From assembly GCA_012840385.1 (NCBI GenBank), contig DULK01000043.1, positions 1 through 43,704 on the forward strand: a DNA stretch of 43,704 nt, in the 5' to 3' direction. Position numbers and translations under genes: made by a program. This document shows, piece after piece, positions 39,247 through 43,704 of the stretch (positions are counted from its first letter, which is position 1; every line of letters begins with the position of its first letter). A model generated the notes under the pieces. The model was not told where the DNA came from, did not search any database, and saw only the letters and a program-made list of their open reading frames with translations. The stretch is from Syntrophomonadaceae bacterium. GTDB lineage: Bacteria > Bacillota > DSM-12270 > Thermacetogeniales > Thermacetogeniaceae.

Positions 39247-40137
39247 TTATTGCGAGGCCATCTCTGTGGACCTGCGGCGGGTAAAGGCCCTGCGCAGGTC
39301 CTTGAGGTGAACTCCGCCCAGCAGGCCGTTGGGCCGGAAGATCATCATGATCACCATCAGGGCGCTGTAGATCAGCATCCGGTATTTATTGACGAAGCGC
39401 AGGAACTCAGGGGCCATGGTCAATACCGTCGTTCCCAGGATTGTCCCGGGTATGCTCCCCAGCCCGCCGAGGACCACGAAGTTGAGAAGGTCGAAGGACC
39501 TGGTCACGCCGAAGTCGAACGGGTTCAGGTACTGCATCAGGTGGGCGTAGAGCCCCCCGCTGACCCCTGCGAAGAAGGTGCCCACGGCAAAGGCCTTCAC
39601 TTTATAGATCAGGGTATTGATCCCCATGGCCTCGGCGGCGATGTCGTCCTCCCGGATCGCCATCAGGGCGCGGCCGAACCGGGAATTCTGAATGCGGTAC
39701 ATGCACCAGACCGACAGAACCGCCACAACGATAACCAGCAGGAGGCTGGTTTCCTTGGGGATGCCTGCCAGCCCCTGTGTGCCCCCCGTTATTTTCATAT
39801 TGATAAAGACAACCCTGACGATTTCTGCGAACCCCAGGGTGGTAATCCCCAGGTAGTCGCCTGTCAGCTTCAAAGAGGGAAAACCCAGCAGAATACCGGC
39901 AAATCCTGCCGCCAGGCCCCCCACCAGCAGGTTCAGGATCAGGGGTGTATGCAGGTGCAGTGTGAGCAGGGCCGCGGTGTAAGCGCCGATGCTCATGAAC
40001 CCGGCATGGCCGAAGGAGAACTGGCCGGTGACGCCGGTGATCAGGTGCAGGCCCAGTGCGGCGATCAGGTAGATTCCCGTTAAGGTCAGCACCTGTATGT
40101 AATAGGGGTCCGTCAGAATGCGCATGATTCCGTCCAT
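39247..40137 (-). CDS. livM: Branched-chain amino-acid permease LivM
   Basis: Membrane permease of 296 aa with about eight to ten hydrophobic segments. The family segments GLHLITGVTGQFSFGHAGFM, TGDYLGITTLGFAEI, the cytoplasmic coupling loop GRALMAIREDDIAAEAMGI and GLGSIPGTILG are present. It pairs with LivH to form the pore. Three bases separate it from livH upstream, indicating translational coupling. A 33-base gap leads to livG. Confidence 0.93.
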   Translation of the reverse strand: MDGIMRILTDPYYIQVLTLTGIYLIAALGLHLITGVTGQFSFGHAGFMSIGAYTAALLTLHLHTPLILNLLVGGLAAGFAGILLGFPSLKLTGDYLGITTLGFAEIVRVVFINMKITGGTQGLAGIPKETSLLLVIVVAVLSVWCMYRIQNSRFGRALMAIREDDIAAEAMGINTLIYKVKAFAVGTFFAGVSGGLYAHLMQYLNPFDFGVTRSFDLLNFVVLGGLGSIPGTILGTTVLTMAPEFLRFVNKYRMLIYSALMVIMMIFRPNGLLGGVHLKDLRRAFTRRRSTEMASQ

Positions 40138-40140
40138 GTC

Positions 40141-41043
40141 CTACACCTTCCTCTGGATCGGCCGCCCCAGAAGCCCCGTCGGCCTCAGGAGCAGGACCAG
40201 GATCAGCAGGGCGAAGGCAATGGCGTCCCGGTAGGTGCCGAACCCGGCGGCCACCCCCATGACCTCGGCCACCCCGAGGAAGATCCCGCCCAGCATCGCC
40301 CCGGGTATGCTGCCGATGCCTCCCAGGACTGCGGCACAGAAGGATTTCAGGCCAACGACAACCCCCATCAGGGGATTCACGGAGTTAACGTACATGCCCA
40401 CCAGCACCCCGCCGGCTCCCGCCAGGGCGGCTCCCAGGGCGAAGGTGAAGGAGATGATCCGGTTGACGTTGATTCCCATCAGGTTGGCGATTTCATAGCT
40501 CTCGGAGGTGGCCCGCATCGCCTTGCCCACCTTGGTGTACTTGACCGTCAAATGCAGCAAGATCATCAGGGCGCCGGCCACGATCAGGATGACCAGCTGC
40601 ACCAGGGAGAACGTTACCGGGCCCAGGCGGTACACCGTGTCCCTGACCACTTCCGGAAAGCCCAGGGGGTTGGGGTCCCCTTTGATCAGGGTAACCAGGG
40701 TTTGCAGGAAAAGGGAGACGCCGAGGGCGGAAATCAAGGGGGCGAGGCGGGTCGAATTGCGCAGCGGTCGGTAGGCCACCCTCTCGATCAACACCGCCAG
40801 CGGCACGCACACCAGGATGGCGGCCAGCATGGCCAGGAAAAAGTTCACCTTGTAAACGGTGACCATGATCAGCCCCGTGAAGGCGCCGATCATGTAGACT
40901 TCGCCATGGGCAAAGTTGATTAACTGGATGATTCCGTAGACCATGGTGTAGCCCAGGGCGATCAGGGCGTAAGTCGCCCCGAGGGTTACGCCGTTCACGA
41001 CTTGCTGCGGCAGCAGTTGCACAAATCCGTGTAAATGTTCCAT
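40141..41043 (-). CDS. livH: Branched-chain amino-acid permease LivH
   Basis: Membrane permease of 300 aa. Typical segments: NGVTLGATYALIALGYTMVYGI, NFAHGEVYMIGAF, the coupling loop GKAMRATSESYEIANLMGI and AAVLGGIGSIPGAMLGG. It transports leucine, isoleucine or valine together with LivM. It follows livJ by about 90 bases, with a terminator-like hairpin between them that may lower its level compared with the binding protein. The ATG is preceded by a weak CAGGAA site. Confidence 0.93.
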   Translation of the reverse strand: MEHLHGFVQLLPQQVVNGVTLGATYALIALGYTMVYGIIQLINFAHGEVYMIGAFTGLIMVTVYKVNFFLAMLAAILVCVPLAVLIERVAYRPLRNSTRLAPLISALGVSLFLQTLVTLIKGDPNPLGFPEVVRDTVYRLGPVTFSLVQLVILIVAGALMILLHLTVKYTKVGKAMRATSESYEIANLMGINVNRIISFTFALGAALAGAGGVLVGMYVNSVNPLMGVVVGLKSFCAAVLGGIGSIPGAMLGGIFLGVAEVMGVAAGFGTYRDAIAFALLILVLLLRPTGLLGRPIQRKV

Positions 41044-41077
41044 TTCCTGTAAGCTCGCCTTCCGCTTAATTAAGATT

Positions 41078-41123
41078 GAAAAAATGAGGCGACAGCCATA
41101 AGGTAACCGGCATGGCCGCCGCC
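41078..41123 (-). terminator. Attenuating terminator between livJ and livH
   Basis: On the minus strand a two-part stem (GGCG...CGCC outside, GCCAT...ATGGC inside) is followed by TCATTTTTT. Its position just after livJ suggests partial termination, giving more binding protein than permease. Confidence 0.65.
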
Positions 41124-41133
41124 CTTATCTTTT

Positions 41134-42312
41134 TTATTTGGGAATGTCGATGACGGTCTTCACCGTAAACTGGTGGTTCTTGACCTCCAGGAGATAAACC
41201 GGGCTCTTGATCGGCTCACGTTTGGAGTCGAAGGTGATGTTCCCGGTGACGCCCTGCCAGTTCTTGGTCTGGGCGAGTTTTTCGCGGAACTTAGAGGGCT
41301 CCGCGCTGCCGGCAGCCTTGATGGCGTCCGCCACCAGCATCACGGCATCGTAGCCCTGGGCGGAGAACATGTCGGGCAGGGCGCCTTTATTTTTCGCCTT
41401 GTATTTCTCGATGAATTCCCTGGTCTTGCCCGAGGCCCTGTTCATGTCCACCGCAAAACCGGTATAGACCATGCTTCCTTCCACGGCGTTGCCGCCCAAC
41501 TCGTAGAGTTCCTTGCCGAGCAGGCCGTCGCCGCCGGCCATCACCTGCTTAAGCCCCTGCTTCCGCATCTCCTTCATGAACAGGGCGCCTTCGGTGTAGT
41601 AGCCCGTAAAGATTACCCCGTCAAACTGCTTTCGCGACAGTGCTGTAACCTGGGCGCTGAAGTTGGTATCCTTTTCCTGGATGAACTGTTCATCCACAAT
41701 TTTGATCCCGTACTTGGCCAGGGCCGGTTTGAAGATACTTGTCAGCCCCTCGCTGTAGGAAAGACCGGTCGTGGTGACCAGGGCCACCTTTTTCCACTTG
41801 AGTTCCTCGGCCAGGTACTTCGTTACGGCCGGGGCCGCCACAGAATCCAGCAGGCAGTCCCGGAAGATGTAATCACCGATCTCCACAACGCCGGGTCCCA
41901 CCGCGCCTGCGGACATCATGACCACCTTGCTGTTCTGGCAGATGGGAGCGGTCAACTTGGTAATGCCCGTTGTCGGGTCGCCGATTACCGCCACTACTCC
42001 CTGGGTTATCAGCTTCTGGGTGACGCTGGCAGCCTCAGACGAGTTGCTGCCGTGATCGCCTTCGATGATCTCCAGCTTTTTTCCCAGGATGCCGCCGGCC
42101 TTGTTGATGTCCTCAACCGCCATCTGCATGCCCTTCAGGGTCTCGATCCCGTAGTGGGCGTGGTTGCCGGTCTTGCCCCCCAGGAACCCGATCTTGATGG
42201 TGTCCCCGCCGGCACCGGACGAAGTGCCCTGGGAACCGCCGCAGCCCGACGCCACCAGGGCCAATGCCAGCAATGGGACCACCAGGTATGCGAATAATTT
42301 CTTTTTCTTCAA
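41134..42312 (-). CDS. Branched-chain amino-acid binding lipoprotein (LivJ/K)
   Basis: Exported binding protein of 392 aa. The signal segment ends in the lipobox ALVASGC near residue 24. The mature protein is a type-I periplasmic-binding fold with IKIGFLGGKTGNHAHYGIE, VEDINKAGGILGKK, VAVIGDPTTGITKLTAP and the final DSKREPIKSPVYLLEV. TTG 42312 follows AGGAGG. It heads the liv operon. Relatives bind leucine/isoleucine/valine, but urea, amides and other amides-like ligands occur in the same family, so the ligand is inferred from the operon. Confidence 0.92.
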   Translation of the reverse strand: MKKKKLFAYLVVPLLALALVASGCGGSQGTSSGAGGDTIKIGFLGGKTGNHAHYGIETLKGMQMAVEDINKAGGILGKKLEIIEGDHGSNSSEAASVTQKLITQGVVAVIGDPTTGITKLTAPICQNSKVVMMSAGAVGPGVVEIGDYIFRDCLLDSVAAPAVTKYLAEELKWKKVALVTTTGLSYSEGLTSIFKPALAKYGIKIVDEQFIQEKDTNFSAQVTALSRKQFDGVIFTGYYTEGALFMKEMRKQGLKQVMAGGDGLLGKELYELGGNAVEGSMVYTGFAVDMNRASGKTREFIEKYKAKNKGALPDMFSAQGYDAVMLVADAIKAAGSAEPSKFREKLAQTKNWQGVTGNITFDSKREPIKSPVYLLEVKNHQFTVKTVIDIPK

Positions 42313-42484
42313 TTTATTTTATCCTCCTTCGATCTTGCGTTTTATGGTCGGATTTATATCTGGAGTGCCGGGCCTAATCACCCCCCGTTCTGACAGTAAG
42401 CAAAAATCCTGAAAAAATCCTGAAACAAATAAATTCAACAGAACTGATAAAATCTCCTGCAAGATCTGAAAAGTTGTTCTTTTG

Positions 42485-43366
42485 CTACGCATTTTCCTTG
42501 AGGAGAAAAACGGTAAGGCCGGAGATTACGGCAAGCCCCCCGAGCACCTGGATCATGCCCGGAATCTCCCTGAAGAACAGGATTCCCAGCAATGTTGCAC
42601 CAACCGGTTCCCCCAGGATGCTCACCGATACCAGGGCGGCCTTGACGTAGCGCAAGGCCCAGTTGAAGACCGTGTGCCCGAAAATGGTAGGGACCACCGC
42701 CAGGGCGAAAAACCAGAGCCAGTCCCTTGGGGGGTAAGGGTAAAGCGGAGTTCCGGTCAGAAGGTTGAATAACAACAGGAAGAGAACCGCCGTACCGTAA
42801 ACCACGAAAACATAAGGCAGGAGGGAGAGCCGGCTCCGCAGGCTGCGCCCGATCAGGACGTAGACGGCCACAAAGAAAGCCCCGGAAAAGGCCAGCAAGT
42901 CCCCCAGCAGGGCCTGGCCCCCGATCCGGAAGTCCCCGAAGCCGATTAGAATACTCCCCGCCAGGGCAATGGCCCCGCCCAATCCGCCGGCGGTGCTGAT
43001 TTTCTCCTTGAGGAACAGGTAGCCCAGCGAGATCACGAAGATCGGCTGGAGCGTCACCAGTACGGTGGAACTGGCAATCGAGGTATATCTTAGGGAGGTG
43101 ATCCAGACGGTGAAGTGAACTGCCAGAAACGCCCCGGAAAGGGAAGCCAGCGCCAGGTCGCGCCTGCTCATACTCTTCAACTCTCCAATTCCGGAAGAAA
43201 ACAGCAAAAATGGGGTGAGCAGCAAAACTGTCATGAACAGCCGGTAAAAGGCGATGACGAGCGGCGGCGCCGTGGCGAGCCTGGTGAAGATCGAGGCAAA
43301 GGATGTGCATACGACCCCCAGAATCACGATCAGGTAAGGGTTGACCACAGGCTTTGAGTCTTGCAA
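42485..43366 (-). CDS. EamA/DMT-family transporter
   Basis: Integral membrane protein of 293 aa with ten hydrophobic segments in two EamA repeats. Typical features are FASIFTRLATAPPLVIAFYR in the first repeat, the loop PIFVISLGYLFLKEKIS, and GEPVGATLLGILFFREIP in the second repeat. Family members export amino acids or other metabolites; the substrate is unknown. The TTG start lies 8 bases after GGGAGG. It is a single gene in front of a repeat element and is transcribed toward the liv operon. Confidence 0.88.
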   Translation of the reverse strand: MQDSKPVVNPYLIVILGVVCTSFASIFTRLATAPPLVIAFYRLFMTVLLLTPFLLFSSGIGELKSMSRRDLALASLSGAFLAVHFTVWITSLRYTSIASSTVLVTLQPIFVISLGYLFLKEKISTAGGLGGAIALAGSILIGFGDFRIGGQALLGDLLAFSGAFFVAVYVLIGRSLRSRLSLLPYVFVVYGTAVLFLLLFNLLTGTPLYPYPPRDWLWFFALAVVPTIFGHTVFNWALRYVKAALVSVSILGEPVGATLLGILFFREIPGMIQVLGGLAVISGLTVFLLKENA

Positions 43367-43508
43367 TGATGAAACCTCCCATGAGTGCGGAACCTTTTGC
43401 GGAAAAGGATGAACCGCGGTTTAAGTTGTTATTGGGTTGTTATTCTAGAATGGGTTGCTTTTTCCTGTTCGAACTGCCGGTTTAGTTCAAAAAACCTGAA
43501 GCGTCCGC

Positions 43509-43704
43509 CCTGAAAATATGTTCCGGTTTATCCTGCCCTGGAAATGTTCAGGTTTATCTTGCCTTGTAAATACATTCCGGTTATCCTTGCAGGCGCAGCG
43601 ACCTACGGAGGTTGTTACTCGCCCTTGACGAAGGAGCAGCTAACGGCAGCCGAACTGAGGCATGGATGCCGAAGTAGCCGACTCCGCTGCAAGGATGCAG
43701 CGTA
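43509..43704. repeat. Dispersed repeat, copy C with tandem ends
   Basis: Runs off the window. It starts with three tandem variants of a ~28-base unit (about 43509-43536, 43537-43562, 43563-43590), each ending ATCCTTGC or ATCTTGC. It then continues as the reverse complement of the right half of copy B: 43593-43654 equals the complement of 31399-31460 exactly. No gene is seen between 43367 and the window end. Confidence 0.8.

Noticed and set aside
41173-42297. Plus-strand frame of 374 codons opposite the liv binding protein
   Set aside because: Antisense shadow of a complete lipoprotein gene.
42435-43382. Minus-strand frame of 315 codons overlapping the EamA transporter
   Set aside because: It is in another frame of the same strand as a clear ten-helix transporter and has no membrane pattern or family features.

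Overview
The window reads as chromosomal DNA of an anaerobic, spore-forming member of the Clostridia. The closest general resemblance is to Desulfotomaculum/Pelotomaculum-type Peptococcaceae; this is inferred from gene content, because no rRNA or other strong marker is present. Supporting signs are good Shine-Dalgarno sites with frequent GTG/TTG starts, a GerMN lipoprotein, GerP-like spore proteins, a two-subunit iron-sulfur fumarase, 4Fe-4S proteins, a double-cubane reductase and selenium-related genes.

Region 1 (1-13774) is mostly housekeeping. It holds a universal stress protein with a queuosine-precursor operon (queD, queC, DUF366, queE), a DUF503 protein, an orphan Spo0B-type kinase, a GerMN lipoprotein, a three-SLH cell-wall amidase, an acetate-type transporter on the minus strand, and a compact run UPF0316 - murI - fumA - fumB - rph - rdgB - phosphoesterase.

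Region 2 (13772-15473) has a repeat element, then three tRNA genes (Pro-TGG, Gly-TCC, Arg-TCT) behind a near-consensus promoter. The 3' end of tRNA-Arg is repeated 720 bp downstream. The segment between the copies holds a frameshifted hicA, an intact hicB and the first codons of a tyrosine-type integrase, so it looks like the scar of an integrated element.

Region 3 (15739-23820) is a defence island. Four co-directional genes encode a nuclease-methyltransferase fusion of 1084 aa, a NurA-like nuclease, a HerA-like ATPase with an unusual P-loop, and a second amino-DNA methyltransferase. Broken pieces of a PD-(D/E)xK nuclease and an McrB-type ATPase follow. I do not recognise the four-gene set as a named system.

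Region 4 (23870-31176) concerns redox chemistry, metalloids and selenium. A ferredoxin lies beside a Crp/Fnr remnant. An ArsR - thioredoxin-like - permease operon follows on the minus strand; its permease is interrupted by one in-frame UGA exactly where the family has the first Cys of its CSC motif, with a SECIS-like hairpin just downstream, so it is probably a selenoprotein. Beside it is a set linked to selenium metabolism: double-cubane reductase, DUF3343, cysteine-desulfurase-like enzyme and a LysR regulator.

Region 5 (31271-36936) includes a 205-bp palindromic repeat element, a DUF2225 protein, a tandem array of four tiny hydrophobic proteins plus a fifth with a Gly/Pro-rich head, a methyltransferase, a divergent cluster of GerP-like proteins and an Hsp20 protein. 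It looks like a spore-envelope locus.

Region 6 (37117-43704) has an orphan PstS, a branched-chain amino-acid ABC operon (livJ-H-M-G, with a DUF1232 gene where livF would be expected), an EamA permease and another copy of the dispersed repeat at the window edge.
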